From the NCBI GenBank assembly GCA_009767595.1, contig VSDK01028718.1, positions 704,983 through 768,982 of the forward strand: 64,000 bases of DNA. The letters run 5' to 3'. This DNA comes from Symbiodinium kawagutii (Eukaryota > Sar > Dinophyceae > Suessiales > Symbiodiniaceae). Both the position numbers and the translations under genes were made by a program. Within the stretch, counting starts at the first letter, position 1. The number at the start of each line of letters is the position of its first letter. Below are positions 10,640 through 24,500 of this stretch, piece by piece. Below the pieces are notes generated by a model. That model saw nothing but the letters and a program-made list of their open reading frames with translations. It had not been told where the DNA came from and did not search any database.

Positions 10640-12449
10640 CGACTCAGGTGCCGAATCCGGCGCCAACGACAGAGACGTGCGATGAAACGTGTGCGCGCCA
10701 AAAGATGGTGGTGCATTGGTATCGTCTCAACCAAGTCTCAACCAAGTCTGAACTGTTGACAAATCTCAGGGTCGGTTGGACCCCTAACAGTGGAACACTA
10801 AGCTGGTAAGTTGGTGAACGTGACTAGGGGAAGTGCCCGCTGTAGGCGGAGAATGTCGCTTATGCTGCATGGGGGGTTGTCCACATCCATGATGAACCCC
10901 CGAAAGCTGGGTGGTTTCCCCATTGAACCAGTCATGTTGACGGTCGGGGGTACCACCATTTCTGGACATGGCCAGGTAGATATTAGATACACATGCGTCA
11001 TTGTCGGTGTACGATGCATGAGTCCGTGGAATTTCTGACGTTTCGGTGGTTCAGCCGTCGGTGCTGGGAAATCATGGGACCCAGCAACTGGACCGACACA
11101 TGATCAGGGAAATGCCAATTTGAACCCGAGTGAGATAACAGTTGAAACTCTACCTCGTCTCAACCAAAGGAAATACGCCCACAACTACTGTCACTTCTTC
11201 AATAGTGTTGATAAACATCTACAATGATCATGAATAGGTTCCAGAAACAATAATTTGTATCCTGAGGCAGCTGAGTTTTTGAGATGATCAACCAGTACGG
11301 AATATCAAAGTCATCAGGACTAGTTAATCCACAATGGGGTGAACCAACCTGGTCGATTCCTGGATCTATTTAACTAAGCAACCCATCATGCGAACAACGC
11401 ACCGATCCGAACGCTGCTGATGCTTTTCGGGTTCAAACCTCCCTCATGGATAGGACCCTGGGATATCAACGCATGAAGAACGGCAAGCCATCAGCGAGCA
11501 TGGGGGGCTACTTCATTGTTCATAGTGCCTCATGTATAGATTAATAAAATAGGTCAATATTGTCTAATACCGGTTATTTGGAGAATGATTGGTGGTTAGT
11601 GATTTACTGGTGGTTAAGAGTGGTTCATAGTGGTTCAGAATGCTTACTACTATATGCTGAACCATGAGCATGATTGAGCATGATTCACCACCACAATTGG
11701 CCTCTAGCAGATCATTAGATTTTACGACATGAACCACCACTAAGAACGAAACTAAACATCACTTGATAGGTTCAATACTTATTGAGCATGATGAATGGTT
11801 GTTCGTCAGTATTAAACTTGATAGCACATCCTTGCCCGTCATTACCTATAGTTGAGCCGCGAGTAATTTGCTGCTATGGGCAACGCAACGAGCGATACGA
11901 GCGAAGCAGGCAGGATGCAGGGGAGAGCACAGGATGGCTTCCCCCGCACGAGCACGACTTTATGATGGCAACATAATGCTGATGACAACGATCTGATCAT
12001 AATACGGGTGATAATGTTGTTGTGGCAATTGATAGTGACGACAAACAGCAATTACCCACTAATGGTGATGGAATAATTGTGGTGGTGTCATCAATCAATA
12101 ATTAGTGGTGGAGTTTGCATTGGCTAATGTTGGCAAATTTAGGCTCTTGGCAAAAAAAGAAACAGCTGAGGACGGTTTTAATTCAAGTAAGCAAATATTC
12201 ATGTTAGTGCCATTGCCCATGGTCGACCCTTCTGTGATTCAATGATAAACGCAAAGAAAAGCATGTAACCATCATGAAACATGCAAGTATCATGGCAATC
12301 TGATGATATTCCTGATAAACCTAATATAAACATGTGAGTAGACATCATAAAACATCATTAAACATCAACGTTTCCAAGTCGCACGTCCTGATCATTCGAA
12401 CTGCCCATGATTTGAGGTACATCCTGTGGCACGGCGTTCACTTCTCCAG
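10640..12449. other. Noncoding stretch upstream of MOCS2B
   Basis: It contains drifted ATGGTT/TGATGG sequence and a Cys-rich patch near 10835-10890. A short ATG ORF at 11876-11965 (MGNATSDTSEAGRMQGRA) has good codon bias. It could be the missing first exon of MOCS2B, but its phase link to 12450 is unproven. Confidence 0.4.
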
Positions 12450-12508
12450 GTCGGAAACATGTCGAGATCAGCCATGACCCACTGAGTCTCGATGAGCTGA
12501 TGAAGAAG
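12450..12508 (+). CDS. MOCS2B: MOCS2B exon 1 (first recognised)
   Basis: It reads RKHVEISHDPLSLDELMKK. VEI...PLSLDELMKKV is the usual MoaE N-terminal strand and helix. Acceptor CTCCAG-G, donor AAG/GCACGG (GC type). It begins with two bases of a split codon, so an earlier exon exists. Confidence 0.8.
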
Positions 12509-15500
12509 GCACGGCACACCACGGGGTGCATGGGGGACACCTTAAAATGGCCAAAAACGGGCTCATGAATGGTTATTAAGTGGATAATGATCAAGTGATG
12601 TGATGAGATGAGATATATTGCCTATCGGGTTGTCAAGTAGAGGACTAGACAGGTTGATCGGCCGATGCGTGAATAGACAGACAGAGCTCAGATAGATTGG
12701 GTAGAGAGGGATAGACAGAGAGAGAGGTAGAGAGATGCAAACAAAAAACTCTGGACACCTTTTGCTCTTTCAGTGGATCCCTCTGTTATCCATGCATCGC
12801 AGGGACCCTCCCTCTCTGACAGGTTTTTTTCTTCGGAAGTTTCCGCCACTGCCGTGTGAAGTACTACTGGTAAACAGCATTAGCCGTAACCAAAGGCAAC
12901 CATCATTAACCATCAGTTCACCAGTACAAAGGAATATTGAGTGATGATTGATTGAACATCGTTGGCAAATGAACCAGGATTAGCCCTCAGTTCGCCGGAA
13001 TCCTTTGCCGTCAATAGCCATCATTTCATTTTGTTTTCCTCAACCATGAGTGAAGCATCATTGATTGACATGATGATTGACTAGTCATCACCAGCCATGA
13101 TTGGCCTTTATTCATTAGCCATCCATGGCCTTCATCAAGGGCAACCTTTGGTTCAACCATCACAGCCACCGTTGCCCTTGCGCCGTTGCGCCATCCATCC
13201 ATAGCCTCGCTGTAGTCTAGGTGTCGGACCCAGGCTGCGGAGCCATTACCACCTTCTCAGGCGCAGGGCGAGGACGACCGGGGTGGCGGATGGCCCCTCG
13301 GCCCACCATGGCCGACCATGGTGAAGATTGGATGACCATGAGTTCATTGATGGGTTGATTGATGGTTAAGTACGGTTAAGTGATGGTCAATGGTTACTTC
13401 AAAAAGGTTTTTAGTCAACGATTGTTAATCATGGGTCACAATATGAACGATCATGTTCTTTCAGCTAATGATTGTTCAGGTTGTTCATGGTGAAGATCGT
13501 GGACGGTTTCTTGAACGGCTCAAGTGGATAAGCAGTCCATTAGCTCATGAACCCAAGGGATTTTAAATACATGGTCGTCGTACCCCAAGGCATCAGGTAG
13601 TGATGATTTTTTTGGTGGGAAGGCACCAGTGATGCGAGGGTGCAGCGGTACAGTGTTCTTACATCATCCGCCAGCATTGCTTTGCTGGATGTTGTGGTTT
13701 ATAGCATATGAAGATTGAATTACCATGATGACCCTCGGTCAACGTACCAACAGAAAAGAGCAATGTCTCCGAAAATCCGTCAATAATCAGACCAACACTT
13801 CTCATGACGGCATTGTCTCACATAACTATTTGCCTACACTTTTGTCGAATTTTCGAGACAGCAGGTCATGATGGTTCACCAACACGGGCAGAGATATGAA
13901 ACAATGTGTTTTTTTTCTTTTTTCGGTGCATCCCGGATCAGTAGCGCTTTGGCATGCGGCGATGCGCTCACCAAATGCATTCATTAGTGGCTACACTCAT
14001 TGATGGCACAACTAGGAACTAGGAGTCATTTTTGGTAGAATACACCATCAATTAGCGCAGCACTATGTAGCAGGAATTTGCGGACCAATACTCTACTGAG
14101 GTGTGCCCGGTGTCCATCATATTTTCGATTGTTTTTTGTCTAATGAATAGCTTCCCTTGCTCACCAGTATTGGTTTCATGTTGTGTTGTCAACCATCAAG
14201 AACCATGGTCTTGACACAATTAATCAACGCTGCATAGTGGTTTTGGTCGCTGACCTTTAATGTCATTTATTGATCATTGATAGCAATGCAGACGGCCAAT
14301 GTTGGTATCGATTTTTAATCGATTATGTCCGTTTTTAATTTGGGGGCTTCTCAAAATAGAGTTACCCACAAAACGCTTGGTTTGTTAAAATGATCAAACA
14401 AGGTAAGTGGGGGTACCATGGGGTACCCCTATGACTTGAGAAACCACCATTTGTCACCACAAGGACTATAGAACCAGCCCCTTGCGGAGGCACGACTCGA
14501 GACAACTTCGAGGGAAGAGAGGCAATTTAATCCCGCATGCGCGACGGTGGTTTTGAAGCCCAGTTGGTATGTTTGAACGGTTGGGAAGCCAAGCAACAAG
14601 CACGGGTTACTTTGTACATTCAAATTGTCCAATATAATCAAACGATCTAGAGTCTCGATATATTCAATTATTGGTCATTATTGAAACACGCCTGGATGAT
14701 TCAGACAATAAATTTGGATGGTTGGTTATGTTGAGTAGGTGTCCCCGGCCATCATGTCACCCAGATAATCAAAACACAGATAAGTAAACTTGCGCCAAAA
14801 ATCATCGAAGGGGAAACAAACAAACTGTATATACGTTTCAAAGGAACTTAATTATCTATAGGCAGAATGGAATACTACCCCATTGCAGTGACATAACATG
14901 GTTCAATGTTAGTTCGAATCCATGGTTTGAGCATGTCCAGGTGTCATTGCAACCAGCCTTCCTCATTACATCAAACAGAACATGGATAACACATGAAAAA
15001 CACAACAAACAATTGGCTAAATCGCTAAATCCCACCACAAATCTAGATGGTTGGTTGGCCAAGGTGTTCCCAACCGTCACAAGTGCAGCTGAATATCTCC
15101 ACTCATCGCGACAAATTTCTTGTTTTGTCCTGGTTCTTCCCCGCGACTGTCATTATCACCATCCCAATGTCATGCCATGGCCTGCTACAAATGTCACTAA
15201 GTCATCGCTCGGCTGATACCTTGGTCAACTTCAGATACTCGACATGGGCACCGCCTTGCCTCCTTACGGGGATGCAGGAATACGACGGTTACCACTTCTG
15301 CGTGGACTCCTGGAAAAAAATCCCAGATGCGCGAGCTTCTGGGACAGCTTTGGTGGCCTGCAGACTCAGCTTTGAAGCTATGAGCGTCGAGTGTTACCGC
15401 TGCCCTACGGTTATGGAGGGAGTGGTTACCGCAACCCACTTCACAATTCTCCGTGGAGTGTCTGTGGCTGCAGAGCGTCCTTTTTCTCTGGCTCCACCAA

Positions 15501-18500
15501 TTCAGGATTCACTACCAACTCGCTTCGAAGTTTTGTGCTATTCACGTGTGGGGCCTGGACTCAGAGTGGCCAGACTTTCACTATTGGAAGTAAGCACTTC
15601 CCAAAACACCAGTCATGCCTCAATTTTGAGGTAGAAATATGGCAGTCGGCAAAATAGATATCCGAGTCTGAAACCACTTAGGTTTGGATTATTTGGTCAT
15701 TGGGAGACATCACCAGTTGCATGGCTGTTTTTCATTCAGGTGCCCCTTGAAAGACCAGGAATTACAAGGATATAATGAGTTACATGTTGATTGCTATTGT
15801 TTCTATCCCACAAGGTGGGCCCCCTAGGTATAACTTGGTTTGTATGGCCACTTACCTATAGGTATATTTACCGTAACTGGTTAGGGGCCCACTTGGCAAT
15901 GATTAGTTTTGAATGCCGATCCCCTTCCATAGTCCTATTGTTTGCTCGATATCACCGTACATGTCTGACAGTCAAGTGTCAGCATCTCACCGTTACAATC
16001 TTGCACGGATCTATTTGGAAACGATTACACTCCCCATATGAAAACTGGCTGGTGGTTTCAAGCATGTTTTGATATTTTTGTCTATACTCCCTGGTGATTA
16101 TTCACAAATGGTTGGTTGACTAATATTTTTCATAGGGAATGAAACCACCAACCAGAAAACATAAACAAAAATCAAAAAATCGATGTGTTTTTTGGCAAAG
16201 GATCATCCTTTTTGAGGTGCAGGGTCCCACCTGTGTCATTGGCAGTTCGGCTGGTTGATGTCAAACCCCAAACAGTATGACCCATGAGGAACCATTCATA
16301 TATGGTTTACAAAGACAATAAAGCTGTGGGGAAAGATATATTTTTGATGGTCTATCATTCATCACTACTAGCATGAATCTGAGAAATGGATGCATCATAA
16401 ACCACTAACTAGCCTCTATTGAAATCACATTTCCGGTGCGGAACCAAATATTGATTCATAGAATCACTCCCCTCCCGGAAACAGAGACCCATAGTATGGA
16501 GATTTAATTGTCACAATGCGACAATCATCAACTGCCTGATCAATCATGATGGTGAACGAATCTTCTAAACAATTGGGTCTTTCTCAAGACATGGGACCCC
16601 CAAATCATCCAATATCAGCCATTTACAACAAAAAACGACCAGTTTTGGGGTTTCCCTATCTTCGGAAGCCATTATATATTGTTGGTATATCCCCTATCAT
16701 AGTTGGTGAGTATCCCCTATCAATCATTGTAACCAACTCAAAATCGATCACCAACCTATCCAAGAAACTCCAAAAGCCAATAAGAAATCACCATATATAT
16801 ATATATATGTCTATGAACAACTATCTATTTGGAAAATGTTGAACTCCCAACTGACCCCAAAAAACCCATCACCAACCCGGACAAGCCTGGTCAGAAGCAT
16901 GACCTCCCGTTGGTGTTCGCAGGTGGTGCACCTGGAATACGAGGCTTACGAGCCCATGGCGTTGAAGGCACAGCACAGCACCGGTGGCGGCGTGCTGGGT
17001 GGGAAAGAAATAGCGAGCGACCCGGTCAAGCAGTTTACCAACAACAGCTGGTTAATGGTAAAAAATAAGGGATGATAACTAGCAAGTATATGGAAGTATA
17101 TGGGATATGGTGGTTTCTCAAACTAGGGAGCCCCCCAAATGATCCTTTATCAATCGTTGATAATAGTGAACCAACAATTTTTTGGGGATCCCTATTTTGA
17201 AAAATCACCAAATAGATCCAGATATAGTATCAAAGAGTATTGTTTTGGACATACTGAGTTAGATTATGTTCGTGTTCATATATCGTATGGCATATGAGCT
17301 ACGAGCAAAATTTATGCTATCATAATTTAGTATTCGGATAGTCGTAGGTTGCAGAAATTAGTGTCAAAGCCAAAAAAGAGCAAACATTCACCAAAAAACG
17401 ATAATAAAACTGAAGTGCCCAAACCTGAAAAAGATAATACACTCACCAAATCCAAGTGAACTCGAGCCAAACGATGAATATTGGCCGTCGCTCATATATA
17501 CGTACTATGTGCACAGTCCTTTGCTGCAGGTATGAAACAATTGTAGGTTCAAGTATGAGATGCGATGCGTGTATATCGTATGTACAGTAATTATTGTACT
17601 TAGCAGATGTATTTATCGATCGATCTATCTTACCTATCTCTCCATATATATCTATATCCATACATATCCATACGTATATCATATGCATTTATAGCGAAAC
17701 TACACATGCATATGCATACAGGAATGTGGATGATGATGTACTGGCCTACAATAATTTGCAGTTGTTATTTATTGGAGTTAGGTGTCCAAAGGGCTCGCGT
17801 CAACCGCAATAAGCGATGCTGCCAACCAGTGCTGGGTATAGAAGTGGTTGTGAATCAGAACTCGTACTCCTGGTGAACATCATGTTTGAAAAAAATGTTG
17901 AACAAAAGTATTATATTATATTTAAAAAAAACACGAATCTGTAGAGTCGTCTCTATTGCGGTGCTCACTGATTCTTACTGATCCTTTTTTTGTGACTTAC
18001 ACCCAGATCCCCTGTGTGCTTGTTCGATGGTAGTGCCGACATATTCACACATCGAAAAACCAAACTCCTAGAAGCGTGTGGTTGACAAGGTATATAATCT
18101 CTTCCTGGAACATCCAAAGATTTGTTCAAGATTCTTCAATGAATGGACTCAGAGGTTGTTCTGGGGAGGAGCTCTCCATTCAGAGGAGTGCTGTAGATTA
18201 TTATTGAGCCTTGCTTGACCAGCCCGAACTCAAAATGTCTAGTCAGTCACCAGTCTCAAGGGTGCAACTTGTAGCCATGTTTGCAACCAACCCCTATTCA
18301 GTTCAGCTCTTTCGCTACCTGATCTTGGAATGGAACATCCAACAATTGTAGATGATTTCCCGTTTCAAAACGAGAAAGATCGTTTCATCATGTTTCATTC
18401 ATGCTTCAAAAACACTTTTTGGTTATTCGCCTTTGGTCATCCATTTGGCAACCATGAACCGCCATCGAAGCACCACTAAATGACCATTAAGCAACGCTCA

Positions 18501-21500
18501 GCCACCCAACCAACTCTAAGCCAAGCAACCAACCATTCAGAAGCCCTAGCTGCCAACCATCAAAACCACCAAAACTATCGCAGGAAATGGATCGCATCCT
18601 GCAAGACGTGCTGGATGGCGCTTGCGGCTCTGGCGTCAGGCAGCGGGTAAGAGGCTGGTTTTGGACGCCGTTNNNNNNNNNNCAGCAGGAGTTGCGCTTA
18701 GAATAAACCTGTTTAGCAATCCTTGTAAAAGATAATGGGTAGACAATGATGTTAAGTAATGAACTGTTTAATAGAAGCTGTGAGAAGTCCATGACGTTCC
18801 TTTTGGTCAATAAAGGCTAGATATTGATCTTAAGTAACTCTTCAATAGAAGCTTATGGTTGTGAGTCTCTGCTCCATCCGAATGCCAACCCCCTGAACAT
18901 TAAACACCCAGGGTAGTTGTTTAATATTAGGAGGAGTTTTTGTATTCGGGGTCCGGTCCATATTGGGGGAATCTGTAATTCAGATCGCTACAGGAACTAA
19001 AAAGCAGTTCTGTCATGCCAAAAACAAAGAACTAGACCTCCATGGCTGTTCCTTTCCTATTTAATCCAATTAAAGGCAATAACAGAAAATAGAGAACTCA
19101 AAGAACAGCTGCGGCAAGTCAACCCCTAACTATCACATTGAACACCTTAATATAAACAACACAACTGCCTATAGCGGTTCCTTTTTCTATTCTATCTCTA
19201 TTAAACATGAAACACTGGCAATAATCCTCAAAATTAGCTACAACGTGAGCAGGATCATTTTCCGAAAGGATCACCAACCATTTGCCAAGCAAAGTTTGAT
19301 CAATGATCATCCCCAACATTGGCCACAAATGGCTAGTTAGAGACATATGTAATAATTGTGTATTCGGTAGCCCATTATGAACACTAAGAGATAACTAGTG
19401 ACCCATCCTGTATCCGTAACCTTTATTGTCAATTTGGAAATGTTTAACCAATTTTTGAGGCTGTGATTAGTTGTGGTTAACCACAAATGTTGGTCACCAG
19501 GATTGATAACAAATAGTTTGGTGGTTAAGCATAAACGTTGGTCACCATGATTGATAAGCATATACGTTAATTATACCAATATGATAACATAAATATTTTG
19601 CCAAACATAAATGTTAATTTGTTAATTTGTTGATAAGTTAACATTAACCATGTGTTAACCATGATTGAGAACTAATAGTTTCAGCCAAAAACATTTCCCC
19701 TCCACTCGTATTAGCCAACTACCGGGGCATGCTTGATGTCACAGGCGAGTTGCCTGTGCACATCGTTTGGGCGCCGGGGTGCCTGGTGGATGCGGAGCGC
19801 GGAGCTTGGCGGTGAGTGGGAACCGACAACGCAGTCAGGATACACGGCTGAAGGAGGGCGAAGTCCGTACTTGACTTTATTGAGGTAATAATAAGATATT
19901 GAGGTACTATAACTACTGGTATATTGAGGTAACAATAGCAATAATACTAATAAGAGTAAGAAAATAACAATAATAATAGTAATTGTAGTATTATTGATAC
20001 TAATAGTAATGATAATGATAATGCTGATAGTAATGACACTATTGATATTTGCCAGGGAATGTCGAAGGCAAATTCAAGGTGCTGTAATGCTGAATTGATG
20101 ATGATTCGTGGTCCAAAAGGCTTTGAATTGTTATTGAACTGATGGTTAATTGGTGGTTGAACTGATGGTGAGTAGTGCTCGATGATGGATTGGTGGTCGC
20201 GGACAGGCTCAATAGACGAATCACTGATAAGTCCACAGTCATGGTTGATGATCCATCACTATTTTGTAAACTGACTGGTGCATGATGGTGAATGAAGGTT
20301 CTTAATGCTTATATGGATGTTTCTCAAAATATGGGTTCCCCCAAATCATCCTTTATATTGGCTATCTATACTACTTAACCATGCTTATCCAACCATTTGT
20401 GGGCTTCCCTATTTTGAGAAGCCACCATATAGCCCATGGTTAAGTCACGATTACTTGGTGGCCAATCGATGATTAGTAAAGGTGTTCCGAATCGGTAACG
20501 ATTATTTTGATTTGGATGATCAGATATGGTTAGCCATAATGGTCGTTAATGATGGCTAGTTACTGTTGAAACAGTTTGAATATTCATGGTGAATCATCGG
20601 CAAATCAGTGGTTGTTGATGGTGAATAGATGTTTCATAGTGCATTGGTCATCGACTGGTGATTCATAGTTGAACAAATAGCAATCGCCACGTTTAATGAT
20701 GGCTAATGACTATGGCTAGGTGAGGGCTCATGGTGATTGGTTCCAATATGGTGGTTTCTCAAGTCATAGGGGTACCCCCCAGTTGTCATCCTTTATATTA
20801 TAGTTGTTAGTCATAAGATGTCATTAGTAATGATGATAAACCAACCGTAGCTTTTGCGTCCCCAAGTCCTGGCTAGGTCGAAACCCCCATGGGGTTGCCA
20901 CCGGAGGGTTGCCAGTGATGAGGCCACGGTTGGTTGTTAGGCCGTGGCCTCGAGAGGCCATGGTCAGTTTGGTGATCGTGGTCCTTTTTTGTTTTTGAGT
21001 CATAGATAGATTATCAATCGAAGATCATAAAGGTTATGATTACCAGCTGTCCATAGTAACCAACCAGTTTTTGAGTCCCTTTATAGATAGATTATCAACC
21101 GCTGGTTTACGACTATCTATCATAAACCATTGCTATCAAATGATTTGGGGGTAATGCCAATCCAGGACTAGTAAAACCCTGGTAAATTAATAGGGGGATC
21201 CCCCAGTTAAGCCAACTGGTTTCCCATATAGATAGTTTATCTATCCAGGGTTGAGATTACCTGTTATGCTTACCACCATCTTCCATGAACTGAATAACTG
21301 AACATGTATTGGGTTGGTGGTTTGATTGACATGTTTTTGTTTTCCAAATTGCCAAATAATTGATTCATTGATTGCTTGCTTGCTTCTTTGCTTGCTTGAT
21401 TGATTGATTGATTGGCAGGAAGATTATTCCTACGGGTTGAAACCACCATCAGCCATCATGAATACACACTATTGTGTTTGAAGACCGTTTCATTCACCAT

Positions 21501-24500
21501 TGATCGTTGGTTAAGATTCCGCAATGGCCTAGACATGTTGTCATGGCCGTTGCTAGGACTTCACGGTGTCCTTGCGGATACGCAACTGGGGAGCAAGAGT
21601 TGAGCTGGTGAGTGGTAGGCTTGGGAACCAAGCGAATGAATGGACCTTCTGTCCCTATCCCCGCAGAATGGCGATCTTTTGGATGTACTCCATTACAAGC
21701 TTTGCCTTCCCAAAAATCATCAATGGACTTTCTTGCCAGGCAAAAATCAAATCGATGAGGGAGAGTTGGAACGGGCTGCCAGCCACCTGGATGCGACGGA
21801 GTGCGTCAGCGGTTCAGATATTCGATCAACGAACCTCATCAAATCGTCCTGTGAGGACTGTCAAAAGCAACGCTTCGAACATTTGAGGACGGAAAGATGG
21901 AAAGCATGGCTAAGAGACCGAAAGTTCTTCCATCTCGAGGTGACCATAGTATATAACCAGAACTGGCAGCTGTGCCCACTTCGGCGTTCGCATGCGTTCG
22001 CTGCGCCCGGTGCGCTGGTGTGGAGACTGTTCTCCACCAGACCTGAAACGAAATCAATCTAAGACAAGTGTAACTATTGCGCTTCTATTTTCAGGCCAAT
22101 CCTCAACTTTTCCCCTGTACAAATAGCCCGGATCCATGGATGGTGCTCCATGAAGATCTATAAAGCTCGATGAAGCACCATTTAACCATATGGTGATCAC
22201 AGTTGAGTCATTGCAAAATTCCACTCTCCATCAATGGAAGAAAAAAACAGGAACCTGAAATATGTGTTTATCATCACCAATTATAAACACCATTACGCAC
22301 CGTTGAACCGACACTAACCACGATTGAGCCAACCTCCAGAGACAATCAACCACCACTACTAGCCACCATGAGTCACCATAAAATCATTTTTCACCATCAT
22401 TGAAAGTCATTAAGCATCATCATTTATAATCATTAATAATAATTAATCAATCATCATAAGCATCATAAGCCATCATTAATCACCATGACCAGTCACCATG
22501 ACCAACCATGGCATCACAGCACCACCGTTGCTGCGGCTCACGCCGTGCGAATCCTCGCGTCGCGGCAGGTGGTTCCTCTCTGCGAATCCTCGGTGCTCAT
22601 CGCGGTGGCCTCGGAGCATCGTCAGGAGGAGCCGTGGCGCGCCGCGGGGCCCGGTGGATGTGGTGGTGGATGTAGTCACGAAGCATGGTTAGTAATGGTT
22701 AATGGTGGTTAGTAATGGTTCATGCCATGCAGGGGAACCCAAGAAGGCCAAAGAGGCAGGTTAATGATGCCAAATAATAGGGAAACCACAGGATTTTCTA
22801 GGGTCAATCATGGGTGACGGATACAAGAATCATGGATATGGTTAATGATGGTAAATTTTCGCAGCTTTCGCACTTGTCTCCACACTGTGGTGGATACTAA
22901 AGATGTCGGAGACACATTCGTGTTTGTAAACCGATCACAAATTAAGCAACCTAGAGAAACGGATCCAATCGTCAACTGGCACTCCACGATGTGAAAATGT
23001 CCTTGCTCCTTCTGATGCTAGGCAGGCGTAGCTTGAAGGGCACCCTCAAGGAAACTGGTACTGAGCCTTCGGTAACGAGACCTGCAACACACGATCCATT
23101 GTACGTTTACAACCCAGTTTGGTGATGTAGTAACCAGCTAAAGTCGTGGCGGCCTGAAAGTCGCAAGCCAACGCAGGTCGCGTGTCCAACCCTTCATGCA
23201 ATGCAGGGGAACCCAACAAGGCCAAAGAGGCAGGTTAATGATGGCAAATATTAGGGAAACCATACGATTTTCTAGGGTCAATCATGGGTGACTAATACAA
23301 TAATCATGGATATGGTTAAACTGGTCCCTTTCTGTATCAATGATGGTTATGTAATAATGGTCGATATTAATGTTTATACATTTGTTGATCATTATTAATC
23401 ATGGTTAATGATGGCAATTAATAGGGAAACCATAGGAGTTTCTAGGCAATGGTTAATCATGGTTAAGAATGGTTGATAATGGGTGATAGTGGTTAGTACT
23501 GGTCGATCATAGTGCGTAGTCACCAACGGACTAATATTCAATGATTAATCATGGCTAAAACCAGGGATAGTAACCAACAATATTAATGGCTTAACCACTT
23601 GCTAGTTAGATGGGGATCACTAATTTAGCAGGAAACTGCAACTCTTGGGGGATCCCCCTGTGGATCAACTAGCGGTTTTTGAGTCCAGGGTTGACGTTAT
23701 ACATTTGGTTGAAAATAAGTGCAAATATATTATGTTGGAGATAATAATCAATCCATGCAATACTTTGTTAGTTGTGTTGGCGACGCATGACATGGACATT
23801 CCTGTTTGACACATGTCTACTTGAACGTTTCTGCAACAGGTACGTCCTACAACACCTTCTGCACCTGTGTCGGCAGCACCTTTTGCACCTGTGTCTTCCG
23901 CACCAACTGGATCTTCAGCATCTTCTTCGCATCGGGCACCTATGTCGTCAAGGTCTGAGCCTCCCTGGAGGAAGAACACCAAAGCACCCAAGCCTTTTCT
24001 GGAGCAGGAGGAGTTGGTGGAGGTGGAAGTGGAAGTGGAGGTGGAATCAGGGGTGGAGGAGATTGAACTTGAAAGTGAAGAAGAGCTCCCCCCTCCGCCA
24101 CCACCACCAGGGCCTCCTCCGAAGAGGGGTGCACCCAAGGGGCCGCCACCAGCTGGACATTTGTCTCAGGGACGTTTGTCGCAGCAGGTGTACGGTGGTG
24201 GACATGGTGGTGGACATGTGTCAGTGCCCGCGGCTTGTCCGCCTGAGAGGCCAGGACACATGAGGCCTGTGACTGGTGTTTAGTTATCTTGCGACATTGG
24301 GATGGTTGTTTGATTGACACATAATTTCAGGGCGATGGAAACCAGGGGGAGAACAATGATGAACAACGATGAGTGATTTGAGTATGTTTACAGAATGGTT
24401 GAATATAGTCGTGATCATGAACATGTGCCAGCCGATAGTTTGAATCTATGTTTGTTCATGTTCAACCATGTGGAGGGAGAACAATGATTTTCTTTGGTGG

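Noticed and set aside
16829-17075. Two 79-codon ORFs as independent genes
   Set aside because: Only the 45-nt core LEYEAYEPMALK matches a family; the rest is intron read-through on either side of MOCS2B exon 4.
18643-18660. Canonical GTAAGA donor after MOCS2B exon 5
   Set aside because: Using it shifts the phase and loses the RVACAHRLG join; the GC donor six bases upstream keeps both.
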